Below, one piece after another: positions 8,176 through 16,609 of a stretch of 64,000 bases of DNA. The position numbers were made by a program, and so were the translations under genes. Location of the stretch: positions 1,798,001 through 1,862,000 of the forward strand of contig NZ_CP131935.1 in the NCBI RefSeq assembly GCF_030704305.1. Direction: 5' to 3'. Within the stretch, counting starts at the first letter, position 1. Each line of letters starts with the position of its first letter. This DNA is from Massilia sp. R2A-15. Its GTDB lineage: Bacteria > Pseudomonadota > Gammaproteobacteria > Burkholderiales > Burkholderiaceae_D. A model generated the notes under the pieces. It was not told the DNA's origin, did no database searches, and worked only from the letters and a program-made list of their open reading frames with translations.

Positions 8176-9018
8176 ATGAAGACGATGGCATTGGCGAATC
8201 AGAAGGGCGGGGTGGGCAAGAGCTTCGTCGCTACGCAGTTGGCGTTCTTTCTGGCCGAGCGCGGCAAGCGCGTGCTGCACCTCGATCTGGATCACCAGCG
8301 CAATTCGTCGGTACCCTTGATCAAGAGCGGCCTGGCGCGCCTGGCCGGATGTGCCGCGAGCGATGTTCTGCAAGGACCGGTCACGGCGTTAATCGATTTT
8401 CCGTTCGTGGTGGTGAGCGGGGATGTCCGTTTGAGTGGACTGGAAAGGCAGCCGGAACATCACAATTCGTATGTGGCCAACCTGCGGGGCTTTCTGGATG
8501 CGGTCGGCGCGCAGTTCGACGTCTGCGTGATCGACACCAACCCGAATCCGGACATCCGGTATGCGGCAGCGCTGATCTGCGCCGATTGCGTGCTGTCGCC
8601 GGTGCAGTTGAACCAGGAGGCGCTCGATGGCATCGGTTCGCTGCTGCGCCATCCGCGGTACGGCGTGCACAAGGTGCGGGACTTGATGAATCCGAAGCTG
8701 GATCTGATCGGGCTGTTGCCGAACATGGTCGAGGCGACGCCGTTTCAGCGCGCGAATCTGACGCAGTTACTGCAGGCGCATCCGCAGCTGTTGATTTCTT
8801 TGCCTGGCGAGCTCTTGCGCTATGCCTTCATTCAGACCCGGACGGCGATCGCGGAAGCGCAGGCGGCCGGCGTGCCGCTGTGGCAGCTGCGCCATGCTTC
8901 GGTCAGCGGACAGGGCAAGGTCGGGGCCGGGAGCTTGCGTACGGCCGCGCGCGAGGCGTGGCGCGAGGTGCGGCCGGTGTTCGAGGAGATTGAGCGGCGT
9001 ATTTTTAAGGAGGCTTGA
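8176..9018 (+). CDS. parA: ParA-family partition ATPase
   Basis: The 280-residue protein has the deviant Walker A motif KGGVGKS at residues 10-16 and a Walker A' (HLDLDHQRNSS). The DVCVIDTNPNPDIRY motif matches the Walker B region of ParA/MinD ATPases. It would segregate the replicon by forming a dynamic gradient on the nucleoid. The start has GAGGTGAAAGAACG upstream. It has no N-terminal HTH, so it is a small (type Ib-like) ParA. It is followed after two bases by the parB-like gene. The plasmid-type ATPase argues that this part of the window is or was an autonomous replicon. Confidence 0.9.
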   Translation: MKTMALANQKGGVGKSFVATQLAFFLAERGKRVLHLDLDHQRNSSVPLIKSGLARLAGCAASDVLQGPVTALIDFPFVVVSGDVRLSGLERQPEHHNSYVANLRGFLDAVGAQFDVCVIDTNPNPDIRYAAALICADCVLSPVQLNQEALDGIGSLLRHPRYGVHKVRDLMNPKLDLIGLLPNMVEATPFQRANLTQLLQAHPQLLISLPGELLRYAFIQTRTAIAEAQAAGVPLWQLRHASVSGQGKVGAGSLRTAAREAWREVRPVFEEIERRIFKEA

Positions 9019-9020
9019 CG

Positions 9021-10019
9021 ATGGCGCTGGACCTGTCGATGCTCGATGAATATTATGCGCCGCGTGGTGACGCTGGTGGCATCGCGGCGCGCGCTCCCTT
9101 GTCGCTGTTCCAGGAAGATCCCGACAATCCGCGCTTCGAGGACGATGCGGAGGAATTCCAGCTGCTGGTCGCCGACGTCCTTGCGCACGGCATCCTGCAG
9201 CCGATCGTGGTGCGGCGGGTGGAAGGCGGGCGGCTGCGGATCCGGTTCGGGGCGCGCCGCTATCGGGCTGCAGTGACTGCCGGCCTGGCGGATGCGCCCT
9301 ACATCGTCACTGAGGATCCACGCCAGTTCGACGATTATTCCCAGGTGGCCGAGAACCAGCGGCGCGCGCCGATGCAGCCGCTCGAGCTGGCCTTGTTTGC
9401 GGCGAAGAAGATCGCCTCCGGCGAGCAGAAGATCGCGGTCGCTGCACGCTTGGGGATGCGACCGAGTGCGCTCAGTCATCTGCTGTGCCTCACGGGTGCG
9501 GCGCCGCCGTTTCTGCTGGAGCTGTATCACGCGCGCAAGTGCCGCACGCCCTTGTACCTGTATCGCTTGCTGCGCCTGTGGCGGCGCGATGCGCCGATGG
9601 TGGAGGCGGCATGTGCGGCGGCCACGGAGATTGGGGCGGCGCTGATCGAGCGGCTCGAGTCGGAGTGGAACGGACGGCGCGAGGTGGCAACGGCGGACGG
9701 TCTGCCTGCAGGCGGCGCGGCAGGCGGTGCGGATGCGGGGGCGGCGCGGGTCCCCGGCGGGCTCGCGCCTGTTGGGGCGCCGCAGCCTGGGCCCGACACT
9801 GCACGCGGCGTTTTGCGCGGCTTGGCGGCACGCAGGGATAACCGGGTCAGGCGGCCGCTGTTGATCGTGACCTGGAAGGGGCGGGAGGCGGTGATGCGGC
9901 TTCGGGTGCGGCCTTCGACCGAGGCGTTGATCTGGGTGCAGTGGTGTGACGATCAGCGCGAGGCGGAAGTGCCTTGTGCAGAGATCTTGGTGAGTCGGCT
10001 GGTCGATGCGGCGAAGTAG
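9021..10019 (+). CDS. parB: ParB/Spo0J-like partition protein
   Basis: The 332-residue protein has a ParB N-terminal nuclease-like domain: PDNPRFEDDAEEF, GILQPIVVRRVEGGR and IRFGARRYRAA (the GERR-type box). A helix-turn-helix region follows, IAVAARLGMRPSALSHLLCL. A low-complexity Ala/Gly/Pro linker leads to a small C-terminal domain. ParB binds a centromere and activates ParA. A strong AAGGAGG site precedes the ATG at 9021; an in-frame TTG lies six bases upstream. The tandem repeats that begin about 125 bp downstream are a candidate binding array. Confidence 0.88.
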   Translation: MALDLSMLDEYYAPRGDAGGIAARAPLSLFQEDPDNPRFEDDAEEFQLLVADVLAHGILQPIVVRRVEGGRLRIRFGARRYRAAVTAGLADAPYIVTEDPRQFDDYSQVAENQRRAPMQPLELALFAAKKIASGEQKIAVAARLGMRPSALSHLLCLTGAAPPFLLELYHARKCRTPLYLYRLLRLWRRDAPMVEAACAAATEIGAALIERLESEWNGRREVATADGLPAGGAAGGADAGAARVPGGLAPVGAPQPGPDTARGVLRGLAARRDNRVRRPLLIVTWKGREAVMRLRVRPSTEALIWVQWCDDQREAEVPCAEILVSRLVDAAK

Positions 10020-10145
10020 TAGCGGTTCGTCGGTTGGACTGGCGAGGCCCTGCGGGCCCGTCCTCCTTGCGGGTCGCTGCGCTCCGTCCTGCGGACCAGG
10101 CCTGCGACCTGCCTTCAGTCCTCCTCTCGCAACGGCAACGTCAAC

Positions 10146-10465
10146 GGCACGCTCGGCGCTTCGCACCCAGCTGCAGGCCACCCCGGCGCAGCGCTTCGCG
10201 CACCGCCAAGGCACGCTCGGCGCTTTGCGCCCAGCTGCAGGCCACCCCGGCGCAGCGCTTCGCGCACCGCCACGGCACGCTCGGCGCTTTGCGCCCAGCT
10301 ACAGGCCACCCCGGCGCAGCGCTGCGCGCACCGCCACGGCACGCTCGGCGCTTCGCGCCCAGCTGCAGGCCACCCCGGCGCAGCGTTTCGCGCACCGCCA
10401 CGGCACGCTCGGCGCTTCGCGCCCATCTGCAGGCCACCCCGGCGCAGCGCTTCGCGCACCGCGCA
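10146..10465. repeat. five tandem copies of a 64-bp GC-rich repeat downstream of parB
   Basis: The unit starts GGCACGCTCGGCGCTT and recurs with an exact 64-base period at 10146, 10210, 10274, 10338 and 10402, with a few substitutions. Each unit carries GCGCTTCGCGC or a close variant twice, about 35 and 29 bases apart, and one CAGCTGCAGG. The period is not a multiple of three, so the long frames through it are not evidence of coding. The position after parAB suggests a centromere (parS) array. Iterons or a simple duplication remain possible. Confidence 0.8.
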
Positions 10466-10710
10466 CCGCCCACTTGCTGGCAGACTGAGGTGAGTCGCGC
10501 CGGATGCCGTCAGGGCGGCGCCAGTTACCTCGTGGCACGGCCCTCGAGCCGCCGTTTGCACTGTGAAGCGCGCGCGCCTCGGCACCAATCCAAAGGCGGC
10601 AGCGCGGGCCGCACCGCCCGTTGCGCCAATCTTCCCCCAAGCCAGAATGCGGCCGGGAGTGTGCGCTGGACGCAACTCACCGCGGAGGTTCATTTTTTGT
10701 GAAACGCCCC

Positions 10711-10740
10711 CTTGAAGCCGTTTTTGTCAATCCCCATTTT
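10711..10740 (+). promoter_or_regulatory. sigma-32 (RpoH) heat-shock promoter for the Hsp20 operon
   Basis: The -35 box CCCCCTTGAA (core 10711-10716) is followed after 15 bases by CCCCATTTT (10732-10740). This is close to the known RpoH consensus CTTGAA and CCCCATnT. The predicted transcript starts near 10747, about 55 bases before the first hsp20 ATG, which has GGAGG at 10791. Bases 10466-10700, between the repeats and this promoter, contain no gene that can be supported. Confidence 0.8.
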
Positions 10741-10802
10741 CGGATTCGAGCCGGCTGGTCTTGGTCTCCTGCCGGTGCAACTTTTGAATCGGAGGACATA
10801 CC

Positions 10803-11255
10803 ATGTACGACTCGATCTTGAATCACCCCAACAGCTTGTTCGGCCAGTTCGAGCGACTGCGCCGTGAACTCGATGATGCGTTTGGCGTCTCTGGTTTCCC
10901 GACCAGCATCCGCTCCGTCGCCTCCGGAACGGTGCCCGCAGTCAATGTCGGCCGCACGCCTTCCAGCATGGAAATTTATGCGTTCGCCCCCGGCCTGGAC
11001 GCCTCGAAAACCGAAGTGACGCTTGAGCGTGGCGTTTTGCGCATTTCCGGTGAACGCGTAGCAGGCATCCCTGCGAATGATCCGAAGGTTCAGGTGTACG
11101 CTCGCGAACGCGGCTCAGGAAGCTTCGCGCGCGCCATCTCCTTGCCCGATGACATCGATCCGTCGCAGGTCAATGCCACTTACCGCGACGGCGTGTTGCA
11201 TGTAAGCATCGCCCGTCACGAATCGGCCCAACCAAAGCGCATCACCGTGCAGTAA
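10803..11255 (+). CDS. Hsp20-family small heat-shock protein (first copy)
   Basis: The 150-residue small chaperone holds unfolding proteins in a refoldable state. The alpha-crystallin domain runs from about residue 45 (VPAVNVGRT, MEIYAFAPGL) to residue 140, with the conserved GVLRISGER and DGVLHVSIA motifs. The C-terminus ends KRITVQ, an I-x-V type anchor for oligomerisation. The N-terminal FGQFERLRRELDDAF is typical of class A bacterial sHSPs. It is the first gene after the sigma-32 promoter, with GGAGG upstream, and is 28 bases before the next hsp20. Confidence 0.93.
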   Translation: MYDSILNHPNSLFGQFERLRRELDDAFGVSGFPTSIRSVASGTVPAVNVGRTPSSMEIYAFAPGLDASKTEVTLERGVLRISGERVAGIPANDPKVQVYARERGSGSFARAISLPDDIDPSQVNATYRDGVLHVSIARHESAQPKRITVQ

Positions 11256-11283
11256 CTCATCGAACATACAAGGAGAATTCATC

Positions 11284-11664
11284 ATGAACGACAACACTCA
11301 AGTGACCCGTCAAGGCGCCGATCAGGAGCCACAACGGGCTGTGCAACCAGTGGTTGACGTGTTCGAGGACGCTGTCGGCATTACGTTGCTCGCTGACATG
11401 CCCGGCGTGCCGAGGGACCAACTGGAGATAAAGATCGAGGGCGATACCCTGCTGATCGAGGGTGGCGTGCAGCAGCTCACGCCAGATGGGTTGGAGGCGG
11501 TGTACGCCGAAGTCCGCGTGCCGCGATACCGCCGCAGCTTCACCTTGAGCCGCGAACTCGACACGGCGCACATCGAAGCCAACCTGAAAGACGGCGTGCT
11601 CAGCCTGCGCATTCCCAAGCAGGCGCAGGCACAGCCTCGGCGAATCCCCGTATCGGCGGGTTGA
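11284..11664 (+). CDS. Hsp20-family small heat-shock protein (second copy)
   Basis: The 126-residue protein has a short N-terminal arm and a full alpha-crystallin domain (PVVDVFEDAVGITLLADMP, FTLSRELDTAHIEANLKDG). It ends with RRIPVSAG, whose IPV is the canonical I-x-I/V anchor. An AAGGAG site precedes the ATG. It is clearly divergent from the first copy, so it is not a recent tandem duplication. Paired sHSPs of different classes are a known feature of heat-resistance islands. Confidence 0.92.
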   Translation: MNDNTQVTRQGADQEPQRAVQPVVDVFEDAVGITLLADMPGVPRDQLEIKIEGDTLLIEGGVQQLTPDGLEAVYAEVRVPRYRRSFTLSRELDTAHIEANLKDGVLSLRIPKQAQAQPRRIPVSAG

Positions 11665-11694
11665 CCTTGGGCCGAAGGTTAGGGAGGAACCACC

Positions 11695-12210
11695 ATGACG
11701 AAGCTTGCAGAGCAATTCAAGCAAGGCGCGGACCACGCGTGGCAATCCTTGGCTGAGGGCTGGCGTGAGCTTAGCGCCCGCGCCGGCGGCGCTCTGACGC
11801 GCTTCTGGGCAGCGCCGGGCGCGGGGGCGCAATCGGGTACGCCGTCCCCGCGCGAAGAAGGCCGGTTGCCGTTTGGCGGATGGGCCTTCATGGCATCGGA
11901 CGTGTTCGATGACGACGAAAAGGTGATCGTCCGCATCGAAGCACCCGGAATGCGCCGTGAAGACTTCAACATCGAATTGGACGGCGACACTCTCACCGTG
12001 TGGGGTGAGAAACGGTCTGATCGAGAGATCGGACGTGGCCACTACAGTGTCGTGCAATGTGCTTATGGCAGCTTCCGACGCGATGTGGCATTACCTGCGC
12101 GCGTTAGGGCTGAAGAAGCCAGGGCCAACTACCGCGACGGGGTGCTGCGCATCGAGCTTCCCAAAGCGGAAGCGGCCCGCGCTGTTCATATTGCTGTAAG
12201 GACAGCCTGA
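11695..12210 (+). CDS. Hsp20-family small heat-shock protein (third copy)
   Basis: The 171-residue protein has a longer, helical N-terminal region (AEQFKQGADHAWQSLAEGW). An alpha-crystallin domain follows from about residue 65 (SDVFDDDEKVIVRIEAPGM, GEKRSDREIG, RDGVLRIELPK), and the C-terminus is HIAVRTA. An AGGGAGGAACC site precedes the ATG. It lies 30 bases after the second copy and is probably the last sHSP of one transcript. The three copies differ enough to suggest separate roles in mixed oligomers, which is inference. Confidence 0.9.
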   Translation: MTKLAEQFKQGADHAWQSLAEGWRELSARAGGALTRFWAAPGAGAQSGTPSPREEGRLPFGGWAFMASDVFDDDEKVIVRIEAPGMRREDFNIELDGDTLTVWGEKRSDREIGRGHYSVVQCAYGSFRRDVALPARVRAEEARANYRDGVLRIELPKAEAARAVHIAVRTA

Positions 12211-12359
12211 GCATCAGAGGTGCTGCGCCGGTCGGCCAAAGCCGGGCGGCCCACGTCATCGGATGAAGGATGTTTCAGGCTTGGAGCTACATTACTGGGC
12301 TCATGTCGCCGGCGGACGCTGGCCGACATGAATCTAATGAATCGAAAGGAGACATCACT

Positions 12360-13340
12360 ATGAAGCCATTCATGCTGACCTATCCAAACGAGGTAATCGG
12401 TTCATCGAATGGAGGTGATCGTAAATATTCACAGCGCTCAAATGCGCTGAAGGGGCTGGCGGCAGCACTGCTGAGCGTCGGTCTGGTAACGGCGGCCCCG
12501 CTGCTTGCCGCAGAATCGTCCACCCCGAGCAAGCTGCAGATGCAGGCAGGGGCCAGCAAGGCGGTTCAATCCCAGGTTGACAAGCAGACTGCGGCCGCCG
12601 CCGCCGAGAAGCGCAAGCAGCTGCTGACCGATGCTGCGGCAGCAATCGCCCAGACGCAGCAGGCACTCAAGGCACTTGAGGACAAGAAGAATGATGTGGC
12701 GCTCAAAGCGCTTGCGGACGCCACCGGCAAGCTGGAGCTCATTGTCGCTCGCGATCCTTCTCTCAGGCTCGCGCCCATTGCCACCGAGGTAGTGACGTTC
12801 GACGTGTTTGCCGAACCGGAGACGCTCAAACTTGCAATTGCCGACGCCAAAAGGGCACTTTCAAACGGTGATATTCCCAGAGCGCGGCCCCTGGTGGAAG
12901 CGCTTGCTAGCGAGACTCAGATTCGAACCACGAACATTCCGCTGGCGACCTACCCCTCGGCGATTAAGGGCATTACGCCGCTGATCGACGCGGGGAAAAT
13001 CGAGGAGGCCAAGACGCAGCTGGAAATGGCCCTCAGTACCTTGGTAGTCACCACCGAGGTGATCCCGCTGCCGAAGTTGCGTGCCGAAAACCTCCTGAAG
13101 GATGCGCAGGCTCTGGCGGAGAAAAAGGACCGCAGTAAAGACGATAACGAAAAGCTGGCGAACCAACTCAAGAGCGTGCGCGCCCAATTGCAGATGGCTG
13201 AGATGCTCGGCTATGGGAAGAAGAGCGACTTCCAGCCGATGTACGCCCAACTGGAATCCATCGAGAAAGCCTCCGCGGCCGGCAAAAGCGGATCCGGCTG
13301 GTTTGCCAAAATTCGAAAGCAAGTCGCTGAGGCCTTCTAA
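12360..13340 (+). CDS. YfdX-family stress protein
   Basis: The 326-residue protein matches the YfdX family. It has a signal-like hydrophobic stretch (LAAALLSVGLVTAAPLLA, about residues 33-50) and helical Ala/Lys/Gln repeats. The conserved central block reads RDPSLRLAPIATEV and ITPLIDAGKIEEAKTQLEMAL. YfdX proteins are periplasmic and linked to acid and heat tolerance; they recur in the transmissible locus of stress tolerance. The start follows GAAAGGAG. The 30-residue n-region before the hydrophobic stretch is unusually long for a signal peptide. Confidence 0.85.
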   Translation: MKPFMLTYPNEVIGSSNGGDRKYSQRSNALKGLAAALLSVGLVTAAPLLAAESSTPSKLQMQAGASKAVQSQVDKQTAAAAAEKRKQLLTDAAAAIAQTQQALKALEDKKNDVALKALADATGKLELIVARDPSLRLAPIATEVVTFDVFAEPETLKLAIADAKRALSNGDIPRARPLVEALASETQIRTTNIPLATYPSAIKGITPLIDAGKIEEAKTQLEMALSTLVVTTEVIPLPKLRAENLLKDAQALAEKKDRSKDDNEKLANQLKSVRAQLQMAEMLGYGKKSDFQPMYAQLESIEKASAAGKSGSGWFAKIRKQVAEAF

Positions 13341-13405
13341 TCGATTGCACGGTGAACGCGGCCACCGTATGGCTCCTTGGGAACCTCCGGTGGCCTGGCC
13401 GGCGC

Positions 13406-13427
13406 CCGGCGCCGTTTTAAGCGCCGG
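13406..13427 (+). terminator. GC hairpin after the YfdX gene
   Basis: CCGGCGC (13406-13412) and GCGCCGG (13421-13427) form a 7-bp stem around an 8-base loop CGTTTTAA. There is no T-run after it, so it may attenuate rather than end transcription towards the MarC gene. Confidence 0.4.
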
Positions 13428-13532
13428 CGGCATTGAGACTGCGATGCGCTCAGAAAGGTGCAATGTGGACGCCCGTCCTTTCAGGCGAGGGCCTGCTGGG
13501 GCATCGCGCCATGTTATCTGGAAAAGAATAAG

Positions 13533-14168
13533 ATGCATCAGAACGAATTTGTTGGCACCACAACGCTGCTTTACGCACTTGCCAATCCGATCGGCGTAAT
13601 CCCGATTTTTCTGAGCCTGACTCACGGCATGGCGGCACGCACACGGCGCAAGACCATTGTGATTGCCAGCCTGGCGGTAGCGGCTTTCTTGTCGGCTTCG
13701 GCGCTGTTTGGTCGTGACATCCTGGCATTCTTCTATGTCGGGCTCGACGATTTCCGCATTGCCGGCGGACTGTTCGCACTTTTCATCGCGTTTGAAATGT
13801 TCCAGGCGCACTACGGTGGCTTTATGCAAACTTCGGAAGAGCGTCGCGAAGCCAGGTCCGACCACCGGGCCATCGCCGTTACGCCTCTTGCGTTCCCGCT
13901 GCTGGTCGGCCCGGCGGAGATTGGCGTGATGATCACCTTGGCGAACGACATAGGAGACTGGCAGGCGAAGGCAGCTCTGGTCGGCTCGGCGGTTTCGACT
14001 GCCGCTCTCGTTGGCGTAACCTTGTGTCTGGCCTTGCCGATCAACCGATTGCTCGGCAGGACCGGAATCAATGTAGCAACGCGGGTGATGGCGCTGTTCG
14101 TGGCGGCCATCGGAATCCACTTCATTATGACTGGACTTCGCAGTCAGTTGCCTGGCCTCGCATCCTGA
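13533..14168 (+). CDS. MarC-family integral membrane protein
   Basis: The 211-residue, six-helix protein of the MarC/YchE family starts MHQNEFVGTTTLLYALANP and has the conserved NPIGVIPIFLSLT and TPLAFPLLVGPAEIGVMI motifs. The biochemical function of MarC proteins is not established; the older link to multiple antibiotic resistance was not upheld. The ATG at 13533 has only a weak purine-rich site. MarC-type genes accompany YfdX and Hsp20 in other stress islands, so it is probably part of the cassette. Confidence 0.85.
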   Translation: MHQNEFVGTTTLLYALANPIGVIPIFLSLTHGMAARTRRKTIVIASLAVAAFLSASALFGRDILAFFYVGLDDFRIAGGLFALFIAFEMFQAHYGGFMQTSEERREARSDHRAIAVTPLAFPLLVGPAEIGVMITLANDIGDWQAKAALVGSAVSTAALVGVTLCLALPINRLLGRTGINVATRVMALFVAAIGIHFIMTGLRSQLPGLAS

Positions 14169-14274
14169 GCTTCTATGAAGTTGGAAGCGAGTCGAAACGC
14201 CGAAAGTGGTATTTACCTTTAAGGACGCAACAATACTTGCAGCCGCCGATTGTTGTCGGAGAAAGGAGTTGATC

Positions 14275-14493
14275 ATGAATTCAGGGCGCGCTACTTCCCA
14301 ATCGGAAAAAGCGAAATACAAACGCGCGGCGATGCGGCATCACGGCTTGTCGTATATAAGCGAAAAGCAGATTCAGGCTTACCTCATTGCCCGTGATGTG
14401 CTGCGCCGATATCAACGGACCTCCTCGTGTGTGGTGGAACCGCCAAACCCGGTATCTCACCTCCGCGAGGCTTCCCATGCGGACTCCCGATGA
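14275..14493 (+). CDS. small hypothetical protein
   Basis: The 72-residue basic protein is not recognised. A strong ribosome site (AAAGGAG, six bases before ATG) supports it. The central part is helical and charged (EKAKYKRAAMRHHG, YISEKQIQAYLIARDVL); the tail is low in structure. It follows the MarC gene by 106 bases and may be the last gene of the stress cassette. Confidence 0.5.
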   Translation: MNSGRATSQSEKAKYKRAAMRHHGLSYISEKQIQAYLIARDVLRRYQRTSSCVVEPPNPVSHLREASHADSR

Positions 14494-14810
14494 GCGTAAA
14501 CGCGCATCGCCGCATGCTGGGGCAACGCCGAATCGCTTGTGCCAGTCGTTGGTACCATCATGAACAACGTCCTCCTGCACAGTCGTTGTTGTTCTACGTT
14601 CGCATGTGCGAAGTGAGCGAGTCGAATGACAGGAGTGCCAGCGCAAAGCGAACGTGTGTTAAGGGGCGACAGCCGTCACTCAACTCTAGCGTCCGGTCAT
14701 CCGCTTTCGCTGCACGAGGGGGCGAAGCGGGCGCTAGGCAACGTGGCGTGATGTCCGGAGCCATTGAGGTTGAAATGATCTCGGCGTGTTGATGCCTGAT
14801 GGTGGAAGAA

Positions 14811-14839
14811 GGGACGGCGCGGTTAGCCGCCCCGTTTTT
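14811..14839 (+). terminator. rho-independent terminator before the mobilisation genes
   Basis: GGGACGGC (14811-14818), a 7-base loop, GCCGCCCC (14826-14833) and then TTTTT from 14835 form a classic terminator with one bulge. It would end rightward transcription from the stress cassette. Confidence 0.65.
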
Positions 14840-15080
14840 GTTTGTGCGTCTTTTTGCGAGAGTGAGGGCGGGCGCGTGTACCTGTGCCTGGGGGCGAATT
14901 GTGGTCATTGCGCCCCTGGTCGCGATACATTTTGCAGCCATATCTCGCAGGCATTTTAAATTTTAAAATAATTGGGGTCTTGAGGACTAATGCAGGATAG
15001 GCTGACGCCGGTCAAAGTGCTCCACGCACGTTTGACTACCATGGACTCATCGACCGACGTGACCACCTCGCGAGACGACC
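14840..15080. other. gap upstream of mobC, possible oriT region
   Basis: No gene is seen here. An inverted repeat GGGGCG (14891-14896) and CGCCCC (14911-14916) lies next to an AT-rich stretch near 14955-14975, upstream of the relaxosome genes, where oriT usually sits in MobC-relaxase plasmids. The nic site cannot be recognised from sequence alone. Bases 14494-14810 also hold no gene. Confidence 0.25.
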
Positions 15081-15611
15081 ATGACGACCGCACTGCGCCC
15101 AAACCGTATCAACATCGACCTCGGTGAATACAAGCAGGCCTGGCTGGATTACTGCAAGGCGCATTCGACAACCCCGAGCGAGGCGTTCCGACACATCGTC
15201 GCCAAGCTCACCGCCGGCGCGGCTCCCGAACCTGCGCCGCAAGAGACCCCGCGATCCGCTGAAAAGATACGGCGCGAGATCCGCCTGACCCGATCCGAAC
15301 TGACCCGCGCAGAAGCGATTGCGAAACACGAGGGCTTCTCGCTGACGCGCTGGATCGTCGCGTTGATAAACGCGCGATTGGACAAGACGCCGCAACTCGG
15401 ACAGCGCGAGCTCGAGATGCTGGCGCGGTCAAACCTGCAGATGCTCGCGATCGGTCGCAACCTGAATCAGCTGGCGCGGGCCGCTAACCACGGCATACCG
15501 ATAGGCACGGGTGGAAGGGACTTGATCGAGGCGTTGCGCACCACCGTCATGCAGCACGCGGGCCAGGTCGCCAGCGTAATGACGGCCAACACCAGCCGCT
15601 GGAGTCACTGA
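15081..15611 (+). CDS. MobC-like relaxosome accessory protein
   Basis: The 176-residue protein has an N-terminal basic strand-helix region and a MobC-type core, RSELTRAEAIAKHEGFSLTRW. The signature LAIGRNLNQLARAANHG near residue 130 corresponds to the IGNNLNQIARAAN motif of bacterial MobC proteins. These bind oriT and help the relaxase to melt DNA. The stop overlaps the relaxase ATG (TGATG), so the two are translationally coupled. Confidence 0.85.
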   Translation: MTTALRPNRINIDLGEYKQAWLDYCKAHSTTPSEAFRHIVAKLTAGAAPEPAPQETPRSAEKIRREIRLTRSELTRAEAIAKHEGFSLTRWIVALINARLDKTPQLGQRELEMLARSNLQMLAIGRNLNQLARAANHGIPIGTGGRDLIEALRTTVMQHAGQVASVMTANTSRWSH

Positions 15612-16594
15612 TGAACGCGCGCCAAGTCGACGATGCGCTGCAGGAATGGGGCAACCGCGTTTTCAATGGCGGGCCGGTGAAGAAGCGGATCCGCAAAGGG
15701 ATGACAGGACTGCGCCTACTGGCGCCGCAGGCAGCCGGCGCCGGTTCGGGGCGAATGGATGCCTCGCAGGTGCGCCGCAGAGTGCATTCGCTGGTAAAGC
15801 GGCGACCTCAGGTCATGGTGCGGATATCGGGAGGCGGGAAGACTATCCGCCATATCAAGGCGCACCTCGATTACATTTCGCGCAACGGCCAGCTCCCGCT
15901 GGAAGATCAACAGGGTGACAAGTTCACTGGAAAAGACGACCTCGCTGCCTTGCGCGACGAGTGGCGTTTTGGCGGTTTCGCGATCGACGACAATGCGACG
16001 ACGCGTCAGGCCTTCAACATCATTCTGTCCATGCCCGACGGAACGAGAGATGTCGCAGTGCTACGTGCAGCCCGCGAATTTGCTGCTTCCGAGTTTCAGA
16101 GCTATCAGTACGCGATGGCCTTGCATACCTTCGATACGGACCCAGACGCTGTTCCGTCTCCGAACCCGCATGTCCATCTCTGCGTGAAAGCAATCGGGCT
16201 TGACGGTGTGAGGCTGAACCCGCGCAAGGCGGACCTGCAGCGCTGGCGGGAAGCGTTTGCGGAGCGCCTGCGTGAGCATGGCGTGGAATGCGAAGCGACG
16301 CCGCGGCTGCAACGTTTGCAATCCCGACGTGGCGACAAGCAAAGCGTTCGCCACAAGAAGGAGCGGGGGGAGCGCTTCGATCGGATCGGGATTGCTGTGC
16401 CAGATCCGCAGCGCATCGAGAGGGCGCGCATGGCCGAGGCCCAGGTGGTGGCCGGTTATCAGGGACTCGCACAGACACTGGCGGCCTCCGAACGAGAAGA
16501 GGATCGACAGCTTGCGCTCGAACTGGCGTTGGAGGTGGCGGCAGGGACGAGACGCAAAGCGCGCGACCGGGAAGTTACCCGCGATCGACAGTAA
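15611..16594 (+). CDS. conjugative relaxase
   Basis: The 327-residue relaxase nicks oriT and leads the strand into the recipient. A candidate catalytic tyrosine lies in AHLDYISRNG (Tyr88). The metal-binding histidines are in LHTF (His172) and NPHVHL (His187, His189). This is the layout of VirD2/MobA-type relaxases. It is short, with no primase or helicase domain, and ends in a charged helical tail. It lies apart from the virB operon. A coupling protein (VirD4) is not in the window. Confidence 0.88.
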   Translation: MNARQVDDALQEWGNRVFNGGPVKKRIRKGMTGLRLLAPQAAGAGSGRMDASQVRRRVHSLVKRRPQVMVRISGGGKTIRHIKAHLDYISRNGQLPLEDQQGDKFTGKDDLAALRDEWRFGGFAIDDNATTRQAFNIILSMPDGTRDVAVLRAAREFAASEFQSYQYAMALHTFDTDPDAVPSPNPHVHLCVKAIGLDGVRLNPRKADLQRWREAFAERLREHGVECEATPRLQRLQSRRGDKQSVRHKKERGERFDRIGIAVPDPQRIERARMAEAQVVAGYQGLAQTLAASEREEDRQLALELALEVAAGTRRKARDREVTRDRQ

Positions 16595-16609
16595 ACGATG
16601 GAGGCGACA

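Noticed and set aside
8832..10214. 460-residue leftward frame across parA, parB and the tandem repeats
   Set aside because: It is antisense to two recognised genes and extended only by the GC-rich repeats.
10146..10465. CRISPR array
   Set aside because: The units are contiguous with no unique spacers, the unit is too long, and no cas genes are present.
14953..14971. AT-rich near-palindrome around ATTTTAAATTTTAAAAT as an oriT inverted repeat
   Set aside because: The two arms are not true complements; it is only an AT-rich stretch.
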